This document shows, in pieces, positions 26,701 to 34,504 of a stretch of 64,000 nucleotides of DNA. The notes below the pieces were generated by a model. That model worked only from the letters and a program-made list of their open reading frames with translations. It ran no database searches and was not told where the DNA came from. Each line of letters opens with the position of its first letter. Within the stretch, counting starts at the first letter, position 1. The translations under genes were made by a program, and so were the position numbers. Origin of the DNA: an uncultured Chloroflexota bacterium (GTDB taxonomy: Bacteria > Chloroflexota > Chloroflexia > Thermomicrobiales > UBA6265); assembly GCA_937901745.1 (NCBI GenBank), contig CALGSZ010000022.1:93500-157499 (forward strand). Direction: 5' to 3'.

Positions 26701-26953
26701 CGTTACCTCCTGTCCAGGGAAAAGCGACCCACGACAAGCGAGGCCGGGAGGAAAGATGATTGAGCCGTGCGGGACCTCGCGTTGCCCCCGATTGTATTTC
26801 CTTTCATCGCTTCTTGACTCAGCATACGGTGTTTATGCGCAATGTGTAACGCGGTTTCTCCTCCGTAGAGGGAGCGGGACACGACTGCCCCTACCGCTTC
26901 CGCACGGGAGCGAGGCCAAGGCATCGCAATCTGCATACTCGAGTGCCCAAGCC

Positions 26954-28465
26954 TCACTCCGAGCCGCGCCGCCAGTGCGACTCGAAGCGGTCGCGCGGCT
27001 GCCAAGCGAGCAAGCGCTTCGCCTTGTCGTTCGGGTACTTGCCGTGCGGCAAGTCGGCGTTGATGTGCAGCACCTCGAACGGGCGGGGGAAGCCGGGCGC
27101 CCGCACCGCCTGCCGCATCGCCTCACCGGCATCTGCCCAGGAGATCGTGAACGGGTGGAGCGGCTCATCCAGGAGCGGAACGTCGGGGTTGCGGAACGCG
27201 CAGAACAAGAGCGTCGGCACTTCCAGGTCATACGCCTCAGCGAAGATGCGGCAAACCTCCTGCCCGAGGAATTTCGACATGAAGTAGAGATCGTCCCCTG
27301 GCCGCGGCGGAAGGTCCGGCGAGATGTCGAACTCCGGCGCGAAGCCGGCGGGGTGGGGGATGAGCGTCTGGATCGGCCCCGTGTGGACGACTCGCCTGAT
27401 GCCATGCGTGACCGCCGCCCGCATCACGTTGTAGGCGCCGAGGAGATTGACGCGGAAGGCATTCACCGGGTGAGGGCGAACGACGGTGCAGTTGACGAGC
27501 GCGTCCATCCCTTCCGCCGCGACCAGCACCTGCGCGGGGTCGGTGACATCGACAAGCCGCTCCTCGTGCGGCGGCGGCAGTGGGCGCGGCAGTGGAGCGC
27601 CGGGCGACTGCGGCGGAGCGGCGGCAGCCTCGACCAGCGGGCGGACATCGGTCAGCCGCAGGATGTGGTCGCGCTCGAGCGCCTCGGCGGTGACGGCCGC
27701 GAGTGGCCCGCCCGCGCCGAAAATGGCGACGCGCCGGATCGGGCGGCTAGGAATCGGAGCCGGCCGCGGTGGGAAGGAGCCCTCGTCCGCGGGGAGCGTC
27801 GCGGCATCGGTGAGTCGGTGCCGGGGCGCGAAGGAGAACGGCGGCCGTGCGGCATCGTCGAGCGGAAAGCGGGAGTTCGCGCCACCATCGACAATGTGAA
27901 AGACGTGCCAGCGGGTCGGCCGTGTCGCCTCTCCGGGCGCGAAGGTCAGCGCCCGCTCGACCGCCGCGACCGCATCCTCGATGTGGAGCCAGCTGGCATC
28001 AGCCGGCCCCGATGCAGTGGCAGGGTCAACAACCTCTCCGAGCCGCAAGACAATCGCTTCGACCGGACGGACGCGGGCGACCTCACGCGCGGTGAGCTCG
28101 GCGAGGTAAGGCGCGAGGTCAGTCGCGGTTGGCGCCGGGCGTGGCATCCACTGCTCAGTGACCAACCAGGAGGCGGGGTAGCGGGCAAAGGGGCGAAGCG
28201 AGGTGACGAGGACGAAGCGCGAGGGTGAGGCGGCCGTTAGGAGGTCGTAGGTGCCGCGAGTCGCCCGGTCGAGCGCGTCGAGATCGTCTTGGTCAGCGGC
28301 GGGCGGGACGAGATGCACGATAGCATCGCAGCCAGCGGCGGCCTCCGAGATGGCGGCGCGGTCGCGCGGTTCTGGGGAAGGTGCATGAAGCTCGTGCGAC
28401 TCGCCCAGCGCGCGGCGAAGCGCCGCACCGAGCAACGTGTCGCTCCCGGTGAGATAGATTCGCAT
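26954..28465 (-). CDS. two-domain SDR/NAD-epimerase-like protein
   Basis: 503 residues holding two Rossmann-type extended-SDR modules in tandem. Module 1 begins MRIYLTGSDTLLGAALRRAL and module 2 at about 245 (RRVAIFGAGGPLAAVTAEAL). Module 2 retains a YxxxK catalytic pair (YFMSK); module 1 has no YxxxK where expected (APYLAEL), so it may be non-catalytic. A Pro/Ala-rich stretch joins them. Epimerases and dehydrogenases of this class act on sugars or sugar nucleotides. ATG at 28465. It lies 28 bp after the unknown 394-aa gene in operon A. The upstream extension of the open frame is arginine-rich shadow sequence. Confidence 0.75.
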   Translation of the reverse strand: MRIYLTGSDTLLGAALRRALGESHELHAPSPEPRDRAAISEAAAGCDAIVHLVPPAADQDDLDALDRATRGTYDLLTAASPSRFVLVTSLRPFARYPASWLVTEQWMPRPAPTATDLAPYLAELTAREVARVRPVEAIVLRLGEVVDPATASGPADASWLHIEDAVAAVERALTFAPGEATRPTRWHVFHIVDGGANSRFPLDDAARPPFSFAPRHRLTDAATLPADEGSFPPRPAPIPSRPIRRVAIFGAGGPLAAVTAEALERDHILRLTDVRPLVEAAAAPPQSPGAPLPRPLPPPHEERLVDVTDPAQVLVAAEGMDALVNCTVVRPHPVNAFRVNLLGAYNVMRAAVTHGIRRVVHTGPIQTLIPHPAGFAPEFDISPDLPPRPGDDLYFMSKFLGQEVCRIFAEAYDLEVPTLLFCAFRNPDVPLLDEPLHPFTISWADAGEAMRQAVRAPGFPRPFEVLHINADLPHGKYPNDKAKRLLAWQPRDRFESHWRRGSE

Positions 28466-28493
28466 TGGTCTCTGTCTCCGTCCTGCCCAATTC

Positions 28494-29678
28494 TCAGCGC
28501 CCGCTGCCAGCCGCCTGCAGGAACGGCGGCTCGACGTTGATCGCCGTGTCAGCGATGTTGTCCGCCGGCTGATACGCGATCGCCAGCTCCGGCGTCTCGA
28601 TGCGGACGCCGCCCGCGGTGCGCGAGCGCATCGCCACATCGAGGATGCCGGTCGTCAGGAGGGTTCGGGCAGCGGGGTAAGGCGGAGTCCCGGTCAGGAC
28701 GAGCGTCTCGATCTGGCGAACGAGGAAGCTGAAGTGGCCGAACGGCCGGCCCGGCTCGAGCGCGAGGCGATGCGCCTGGCTGTGATCCCCGCCCCGGGCG
28801 GCGACGGCGAAATCCCGCACGTAGGCGTCGAACAGGCAGACTGCCGCCCGTAGCCCGTCGCGGTACTCGACTAGGATGAGATGCTTGAGGGCACCCAGCG
28901 CCTGGTCGGCCTGCTCACCGGTGAGGCCGAGGGTTGCCAGCGCCGCCATCAACAGGTCACCGCTCCAGCGTCCGTCCTTCTCAGCGCGCCAGATTTCGGC
29001 GCGGGGCAGATCGTGGACAGCACGCACGCCGGTTTCGCCGCCCGCGCGCCGCTCCACAATGCTCTGCAAGCCTTCCAGCGTGTGGAACTCGTACGCCTCC
29101 GGCGGACCGTACCCGACGGCGACGGCCTCCGTCAGCGGCGCCCCGAGCGGCCAATCGCCGGCGGGAGACCGCCAGGCAAGCGGCACGGAGGAGCCAGCCA
29201 GCAGCGGAATGCCGAGGCGTTGCGCCGTGTCGTACATGTAGCGGGCGTAATCGAACGACCACGAAAGATGCTTGTCGACGAATACCGGCACGATTCGGCC
29301 TCCGGCGACCATCGCGGCGACGGCGGCGTCGAAAAAGCGGCGACGAGGGTAGAGGATCTGTCCGCGCGCGTTGAGCGGGTAGTTGCCGTGCTCGCCGATG
29401 AGGAGCACGCCGTCAACGGCTACGCCTTTCCCGCCAAGCGTCATCGCCTCGCCAATTGTTTCGAAGATCGGGATGCCGTGCTTGGCGGCCAGCTCGCGCC
29501 CAATGTCGTTGGCGGGGACTTGGTCGAGATAGAGGGAAGCTACTTCGAGCCGTGGCTCAACGCGGTCGCCGTGCAGGGTGTAGCCCTCGAGTAGCCGTCC
29601 GACGATGACGTCGGCATGTGACATCGGCCGGTATTCGGTCACGACAGCCGCAACCCGCGGCCGAGCCGATTCGCCCAT
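28494..29678 (-). CDS. uncharacterised conserved-looking protein (394 aa) of importer operon A
   Basis: A soluble protein I do not recognise. The N-terminal half alternates beta-strands and helices (VAAVVTEYRPMSHADVIVGR, GVLLIGEHGNYPLNARGQ) and carries clustered His/Asp residues in VDKHLSWSFDYARYMYD; the C-terminal half is helical (LLMAALATLGLTGEQADQAL, GALKHLILVEYRDGLRAAV). No signal peptide or membrane segment. The strands look Rossmann-like, and GEHGNYP could bind a metal or phosphate. It sits 71 bp after a permease gene and 28 bp before the SDR gene, so it probably acts on the imported substrate. ATG at 29678 with GGGAGG just upstream. Confidence 0.7.
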   Translation of the reverse strand: MGESARPRVAAVVTEYRPMSHADVIVGRLLEGYTLHGDRVEPRLEVASLYLDQVPANDIGRELAAKHGIPIFETIGEAMTLGGKGVAVDGVLLIGEHGNYPLNARGQILYPRRRFFDAAVAAMVAGGRIVPVFVDKHLSWSFDYARYMYDTAQRLGIPLLAGSSVPLAWRSPAGDWPLGAPLTEAVAVGYGPPEAYEFHTLEGLQSIVERRAGGETGVRAVHDLPRAEIWRAEKDGRWSGDLLMAALATLGLTGEQADQALGALKHLILVEYRDGLRAAVCLFDAYVRDFAVAARGGDHSQAHRLALEPGRPFGHFSFLVRQIETLVLTGTPPYPAARTLLTTGILDVAMRSRTAGGVRIETPELAIAYQPADNIADTAINVEPPFLQAAGSGR

Positions 29679-29749
29679 CTGCCTCCCGCTCCGTACTCAG
29701 GTACCAATGAGGCGCCGGGTAGATCAGACCCCGCCTCGATTGCCCAACC

Positions 29750-30661
29750 TCAGCCTTTGAGTGCCCCGACCGTCAATCCTTGCTGGACGCGACGCTGGAA
29801 GAAGACATAAACGATGAGCGTCGGGAGCATCGTGATCGTGAGCCCGGCGAAGAGCGCGCTCCAATCGCTCTCGTAGCCGCGCTGGATCGCCAGAAAGGCG
29901 AGTCCCTGGGAGAGGACATAACGGTCCGGGTTCGGCATGAGGATGAGCGGGAGGATGAATTGATTCCATTGCCCGAGGAAGTTGAAGATGCCGACCGCGA
30001 CGAGGCCGGGCTGCGCCATTGGCAGCATCACATCGAAGAAGACACGGTACGGCGAGGCGCCATCGACGATGGCTGCCTCGGCGACTTCGCCCGGGAGCGA
30101 GCGGAAGAACCCGTGAAGGAAGAAGATCGAGAACGGGAGCGAGTACGCCGTATAGACGATGATCAGCCCCTGGAATGTGCCGACGAGGTGGAGATCCCGC
30201 ACCACGAAGAAGAGCGGCACCAGCGCCAGGAAGACTGGGAACATCAGCCCCGCCAGGAAGCAGTAATAGAGAATGCGGTTGCCAGGGAAATCGAACCGAG
30301 CCAGGGCGTAGGCCGTCATCGAGGCGCAAAGGAGCGTCAGGACCATCGCTCCCGTGACGACGATCAGACTGTTGAGGAAGTAGCGGCCGATCGAGGCGTC
30401 GGTCCAAGCGCGAGCGAAGTTTTCCCAACGCAGCGCGGAGGGGAGTCGCCACGGGCTGAAGAAGATCTCCTGGTCCGTCTTGAACGAGGTGACGACCATC
30501 CAGAGGAACGGGAAGGCGACGAAGACGGTCCACGTCATCAAGACGAGGTGAGCGGCAACGGTGGCCAGGTTACCCATGCCCCGCCGCAAGAGAGGCGCCG
30601 CGACTGCCGGTGTCTCCTGCGGCCTAGCGCGCCCCAGCGGTTGCGTTCCTTCGCTGCTCAT
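29750..30661 (-). CDS. carbohydrate-type ABC importer permease (MalG-like), operon A
   Basis: 303 residues, six predicted helices. The EAA loop for ATPase docking is EVAEAAIVDGASPYRVFFDV, typical of the MalG/UgpE group. It pairs with the MalF-type permease encoded 28 bp upstream and the Tat-exported binding protein before that. No ATPase gene occurs in this operon. ATG at 30661 with a modest GAGAG site. Confidence 0.88.
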   Translation of the reverse strand: MSSEGTQPLGRARPQETPAVAAPLLRRGMGNLATVAAHLVLMTWTVFVAFPFLWMVVTSFKTDQEIFFSPWRLPSALRWENFARAWTDASIGRYFLNSLIVVTGAMVLTLLCASMTAYALARFDFPGNRILYYCFLAGLMFPVFLALVPLFFVVRDLHLVGTFQGLIIVYTAYSLPFSIFFLHGFFRSLPGEVAEAAIVDGASPYRVFFDVMLPMAQPGLVAVGIFNFLGQWNQFILPLILMPNPDRYVLSQGLAFLAIQRGYESDWSALFAGLTITMLPTLIVYVFFQRRVQQGLTVGALKG

Positions 30662-30689
30662 CAGCCACTCTCAAGAGGTTGCCGGCGGC

Positions 30690-31580
30690 TCAAAATTCGA
30701 TGCGCTCCCGTTGGGTAAGCTGAACGACCAGAACGGAGAGCACCAAGCTCAAGATGAGCAAGACGACGCCGATCGCCGTCGCGTAGCCGAACTGGCTCTT
30801 GTTGAAGGCGAGGTCGTACATGTAGCGGGCGATGACGTCGGCGGCGCGGCTCGGTCCGCCATTCTCAGCCATGACCTGGACGAGCGCGAAGAGGTCGAGC
30901 GCGCTGAGCCCCATGAAGACGAACGCAACCTGGAGATGGTCCCGCAGCAGTGGCAGCGTGATCCCGAAGAACGCGCGCCAGCGGCTCGCCCCATCAACGG
31001 TCGCCGCGTCGTAAAGGTCGGTCGGGATCGATTGCATACCGGCGATGAAGAGGATCATGAAGAAGCCGACCGACGACCAAACGGCGACGAGCGCGATTGC
31101 CCAGAGGACCCACTGCGGATCGCCGAGCCAGGTTCGCTGGAGGCTGCCCAGGCCGATGACCCGCAGGAAGCCATTGAGCACCCCGATGTTGGGGTGGAAG
31201 ACGAAGCTCCAGAGCACGCCGATGACAACGGCAGACATCACCTGCGGGAAGAAGGAGACGATCCGATAGATTTCCGCCCCACGCAGGCCGCGGCCTCCCT
31301 GGGCGATCAGCGCCGAAAAGAGGAGAGACAACGCAACCGTCGCCGAGGGGAGGACGACCAGCATCAGGGCGTTGTGCTCGAGGGCGTTCCAGAACAGCCG
31401 GTCGTCCAGCATCCGCTCGAAGTTGTCGAGCCCGACAAACGGCCGGTTGCGCGAGAAGCCGCGCCACCGCGTCAGCGAAAAGTAGAGTGCCTGCGCGTAA
31501 GGCCAGAGAACGAAAACGCCGTAAATGAGGGCCGACGGCAATACGAACGGAATGATGAGGCGATACTTGTGATGGTGCAT
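30690..31580 (-). CDS. carbohydrate-type ABC importer permease (MalF/UgpA-like), operon A
   Basis: 296 residues, six helices, starting with the usual LIIPFVLPSALIYGVFVLWP segment. The EAA loop is DLYDAATVDGASRWRAFFGI. The ATG at 31580 has AGAGGG 5 nt upstream; the TTG at 31610 lies inside the intergenic stem-loop and was rejected. It is second in operon A, separated from the binding-protein gene by that stem-loop. Confidence 0.88.
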   Translation of the reverse strand: MHHHKYRLIIPFVLPSALIYGVFVLWPYAQALYFSLTRWRGFSRNRPFVGLDNFERMLDDRLFWNALEHNALMLVVLPSATVALSLLFSALIAQGGRGLRGAEIYRIVSFFPQVMSAVVIGVLWSFVFHPNIGVLNGFLRVIGLGSLQRTWLGDPQWVLWAIALVAVWSSVGFFMILFIAGMQSIPTDLYDAATVDGASRWRAFFGITLPLLRDHLQVAFVFMGLSALDLFALVQVMAENGGPSRAADVIARYMYDLAFNKSQFGYATAIGVVLLILSLVLSVLVVQLTQRERIEF

Positions 31581-31592
31581 GACGCCCTCTGA

Positions 31593-31683
31593 GCCGGTAG
31601 CCGATAGCAATTCGGCGGCAGTCTAGGCTTGGCCTCCTGCCAATGCGGGGAATGGTCCGCGACCGAATCGCTCGGCTACCGGC
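31593..31683 (-). promoter_or_regulatory. intercistronic stem-loop, binding protein to permease (operon A)
   Basis: The outer arms 31593-31604 and 31672-31683 pair perfectly over 12 bp. A second stem follows inside (31608-31615 with 31663-31670, one mismatch), then a small GGCAG/CTGCC hairpin. It lies between the binding-protein stop and the permease start. It probably limits read-through or protects the upstream mRNA 3' end so that binding protein is made in excess. Confidence 0.6.
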
Positions 31684-31690
31684 GGCAGGC

Positions 31691-33115
31691 TCAGATCTCG
31701 CGCGTGAACTTGGGGATGGAGTCGTCGGCGGCGATGTCGTCGGCCATCTGCTGGACGTTGTCGATGTACTCGTCGGGCGTGATCTGCTTGGTAAGCAGAG
31801 CGCCCATCTGGGTCGTCTCCTCGTCCGCAAGCGGCTTGTACCAGGATGGGTAGAGGGGGCCAGCGAAGCGATTGTCGCCAGCTGCCTGGAACGCGGCCAA
31901 GGCGCTGTTGAAGGCGGAACCGAGATCGAGCCCCACGCAGGAGTCGACAATCGTCGTCAAAGAGTGGGCGTAGCCGCAGAAGAAGCCAGCGTTTTCCTTC
32001 GAGCAGAGGAGGCGAATGAATTCCTTGCCACCAGCGACGTTCTTCGCCTCGGCGGGTACGACAAAGGGCTGACCGGAGAAGGTGGAAACGCCTTCGAACG
32101 GGACCGCGCCACCAGCCAGCGGCGGCACTGGCTTGAAGGTCATCTGGAACCCTTCGGGGATGACGTCCTTCATCTCGTTCTCGAGCCACGTGCCGCAGGG
32201 GATGAAGACCGCCTTGCCCTGCAACCACTCCGCCTGGGCCTCGGTATGCGTCAACCCCTCTGTGCCAGGCATGAAATAGTCACGGTCGGCGAGCTGATAC
32301 AGCGCGTCGACGGACGCGCGAACGGCGTCCTGCCGCCAGGCATCCGGCTCGAGGTTGTCGATCTTCGCGATCGCCTCGATCCCGCCGTTCTTCCAGATCA
32401 GCTCCCAGAGGACGGTCGTCATGTAGCTCGGATAGCGGCCTTGATACGTCCAGGGCGACAAACCAGCCGTCTTGATCTCCTCGCAGAGCGCGAGCATGTC
32501 TTCCCACGTTGACGGGTACTCCCAGCCGTGCTCCTGCATGACGCGGTCGTCGTACCAAATGCCCTGGAGGCCGTAGGAGAAGTTGACGGCGTAGGGCTTG
32601 CCGTCAAAGATCGCGTCTGTCTGGGTGCCAGAGAGGAGCGTTTCGCCGAAGGTCTTGTCAGGAGTGTCGTAAGCCGGAGCAGCCAACAGGTCGCTCAGGT
32701 CCGCGAGCAGGCCCTCGGCAACGAGAGCGGCGCGGTCGAGGAGCGTCGCTTCGATGACGTCGGGCGGATCGCCGGCGACGAACCGGGGCTGAGCGATCTC
32801 AGCAACCCGCTGGACGCCCTGGTACTCGATCTCCACGCCCGGGTAGAGCCGCTTGTAGATCTCGAGCGCATTGAGGGCGTACTCGTCGCCCCAGCCGACG
32901 TCCCACATCAGGACATCGAGCGACTGCCCCGGATCGACCCCGAACGGATTCGAGCTATCTTGCGCCCGAGAGAGAACGGGTTTGGTGACTGCGGCGAGCA
33001 TCGCGAGCGCCGGCGCGGACAAACCGAGCGCGGCGCCCCTTCGGAGGAGGTCCCTGCGCGGCAGACGATGCGCGCGTGCCTCATCAAGCAGCTGCGAAAG
33101 GCGTTCGCCGTCCAT
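31691..33115 (-). CDS. ABC importer solute-binding protein (family 1), Tat-exported, operon A
   Basis: 474 residues. A twin-arginine signal lies at about 18-50 (LPRRDLLRRGAALGLSAPALAMLAAV, then AQD). The mature part is a family-1 (maltose-type) periplasmic-binding fold with FSYGLQGIWYDDRVM, WEDMLALCEEIK and the KAVFIPCGTWLENEM ligand-region signatures. It captures a sugar or sugar-like substrate outside the membrane and hands it to the two permeases downstream. The ATG at 33115 follows GGAGGAGGGGGATCC. A strong promoter and palindromic operator lie 70-140 bp upstream. Confidence 0.88.
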   Translation of the reverse strand: MDGERLSQLLDEARAHRLPRRDLLRRGAALGLSAPALAMLAAVTKPVLSRAQDSSNPFGVDPGQSLDVLMWDVGWGDEYALNALEIYKRLYPGVEIEYQGVQRVAEIAQPRFVAGDPPDVIEATLLDRAALVAEGLLADLSDLLAAPAYDTPDKTFGETLLSGTQTDAIFDGKPYAVNFSYGLQGIWYDDRVMQEHGWEYPSTWEDMLALCEEIKTAGLSPWTYQGRYPSYMTTVLWELIWKNGGIEAIAKIDNLEPDAWRQDAVRASVDALYQLADRDYFMPGTEGLTHTEAQAEWLQGKAVFIPCGTWLENEMKDVIPEGFQMTFKPVPPLAGGAVPFEGVSTFSGQPFVVPAEAKNVAGGKEFIRLLCSKENAGFFCGYAHSLTTIVDSCVGLDLGSAFNSALAAFQAAGDNRFAGPLYPSWYKPLADEETTQMGALLTKQITPDEYIDNVQQMADDIAADDSIPKFTREI

Positions 33116-33185
33116 GGATCCCCCTCCTCCGCTGTCAGCCGGTTAGCCTTGCCACCGACTCACATGAGACGACTATGGCCGCTCT

Positions 33186-33253
33186 GTTTCGCTTGGTGAA
33201 ATGTGTGTTCGGGCTTCGATACCGAGTATAGGCATAGCTCCGATCGCCGTCAA
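33186..33253 (-). promoter_or_regulatory. promoter A with downstream TTTC-N7-GAAA operator
   Basis: Read on the minus strand: -35 TTGACG (33253-33248), a 17-bp spacer, -10 TATACT (33230-33225). The palindrome TTTC-N7-GAAA occupies 33187-33201, 23 nt downstream of the -10 box, so a bound protein would block early transcription. It drives operon A leftward. The architecture is shared with promoters B, C and D. Confidence 0.65.
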
Positions 33254-33284
33254 TATGCAACCGGCACAGCTACCGGCGAACGGC

Positions 33285-34418
33285 TCAGGCGGAGACGAGT
33301 GTCTTGGCCAGAATCGTCTTCAGGCGATCGAGGATGATTTGGTCTTCGTCGCCATCGAGCACATCGGGCGTGATCGAGATTGTGCGCTCATCAAGCTGGG
33401 GAACGGCAATCGCCGGGTCGCCGTCCCACAGCCGCTGGCGCACTTCCGCGGCCGTCATGCCCGTCACGGCGGGATCGATCTCGATGAGGCATCGCGGCAC
33501 CGGCTGCCCCGCCTCGTTCGGGAAGCCACGGCTCGGCTTGACGCCGGGGATGCCACTCAGCGCCGCGATCCACCGCTGGACCGTCTCCTCGAATCCGGCC
33601 ATCCGCGCCTCGTGATCGAGCGAGAGATAGCGCTCGACCGCCTTCAACAGGCCGATCATCTCCTCTCGCCCAACCTTCATCGGCCGGCCTAGGCGCTGAT
33701 TCGGCGCGCCGTGCACGAAGAACGCCTCGATCAGATCCGCCCGGCCAACGACGAGTCCGCTCGCTTGCGGCCCGCGCAGATCCTTGCCGCCGCTGAAGAT
33801 GGCGATATCGGCGCCCTGCTCGCGGGTGAATCGCCAGAGGTTCTCGACCGGCGGGAGCTGCGCCGCGGCATCGACCACGACCGGCACGCCGTGCGCGTGG
33901 GCGATCTCAACCGTCTGCTCGAGAGACAGAGCGCCGTGCCCGACGTGCGTCCCCGCGACGTAGAGGACCATCGCCGTACGCGGGGTGAACGCCGCTTCCA
34001 GCTCCCAGGGGAAGGTTTGCAGGACGTTTCCGACCTCGATCAGCCGGCCACCGGCCAAGCGGATTGCCGGATCGTACGGGATGCGATGGGAGCGGTGGAT
34101 GATCACCTCGTCCTTCGGCAGCGGCGCCCCTTCAATCACCCGCGCCAATGCCGGCAGGTCCTGCCCGATACCGCAGGCGAGCGTGGCAAGCACCAGCCCG
34201 GCCGCCGCGCCCGTCGTCACATACGCTGCTTCGTTGCGCGTCAGCTCAGCGAGGCGCTTGCCGACCGCCCGCTGGAGCGACGACAGATCGACGTACTGCT
34301 GCGCCGCCTCGGCCATCGCCGCCAATACCTCCGGCGGCATCTTCGAGCCGCCCAGGCGCGTCAGCCGCGCATCGGCGTTGATGACCCGCTTCACCCCAAG
34401 ATCATCGTAAATGCCCAT
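33285..34418 (-). CDS. SelA-like PLP enzyme (aminotransferase-V fold lyase/transferase)
   Basis: 377 residues of the SelA / D-glucosaminate-6-phosphate ammonia-lyase group. YVTTGAAAGLVLATLAC (66-82) forms the phosphate-binding region, VVVDAAAQLPP (180-190) holds the cofactor Asp, and K212 in FSGGKDLRGPQASG is the Schiff-base lysine. Genuine SelA needs selenocysteine machinery, none of which is in the window, and this protein lacks SelA's N-terminal tRNA-binding extension. A catabolic eliminase or aldolase on an amino acid or amino sugar is more likely. It is encoded 86 bp after the HemL-like gene in operon B. Confidence 0.8.
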   Translation of the reverse strand: MGIYDDLGVKRVINADARLTRLGGSKMPPEVLAAMAEAAQQYVDLSSLQRAVGKRLAELTRNEAAYVTTGAAAGLVLATLACGIGQDLPALARVIEGAPLPKDEVIIHRSHRIPYDPAIRLAGGRLIEVGNVLQTFPWELEAAFTPRTAMVLYVAGTHVGHGALSLEQTVEIAHAHGVPVVVDAAAQLPPVENLWRFTREQGADIAIFSGGKDLRGPQASGLVVGRADLIEAFFVHGAPNQRLGRPMKVGREEMIGLLKAVERYLSLDHEARMAGFEETVQRWIAALSGIPGVKPSRGFPNEAGQPVPRCLIEIDPAVTGMTAAEVRQRLWDGDPAIAVPQLDERTISITPDVLDGDEDQIILDRLKTILAKTLVSA

Positions 34419-34504
34419 CGCCCCCTCCTGGCTCTGGAGTCCCTGCCTGGCGCGGTGCGCTCCTGGGCGCGACCCTCGGTCAGCGCGACGTCAAGCGCCG
34501 CGCG

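Noticed and set aside
26701..26953. A fifth IclR-type promoter before the first M81 gene
   Set aside because: No TTTC-N7-GAAA palindrome and only a weak GTTACA/TATGCT pair are present in the gap.
33285..34418. True selenocysteine synthase (SelA)
   Set aside because: The N-terminal extension is absent and no selB, selC or selD is nearby; a SelA-fold catabolic enzyme is the safer call.
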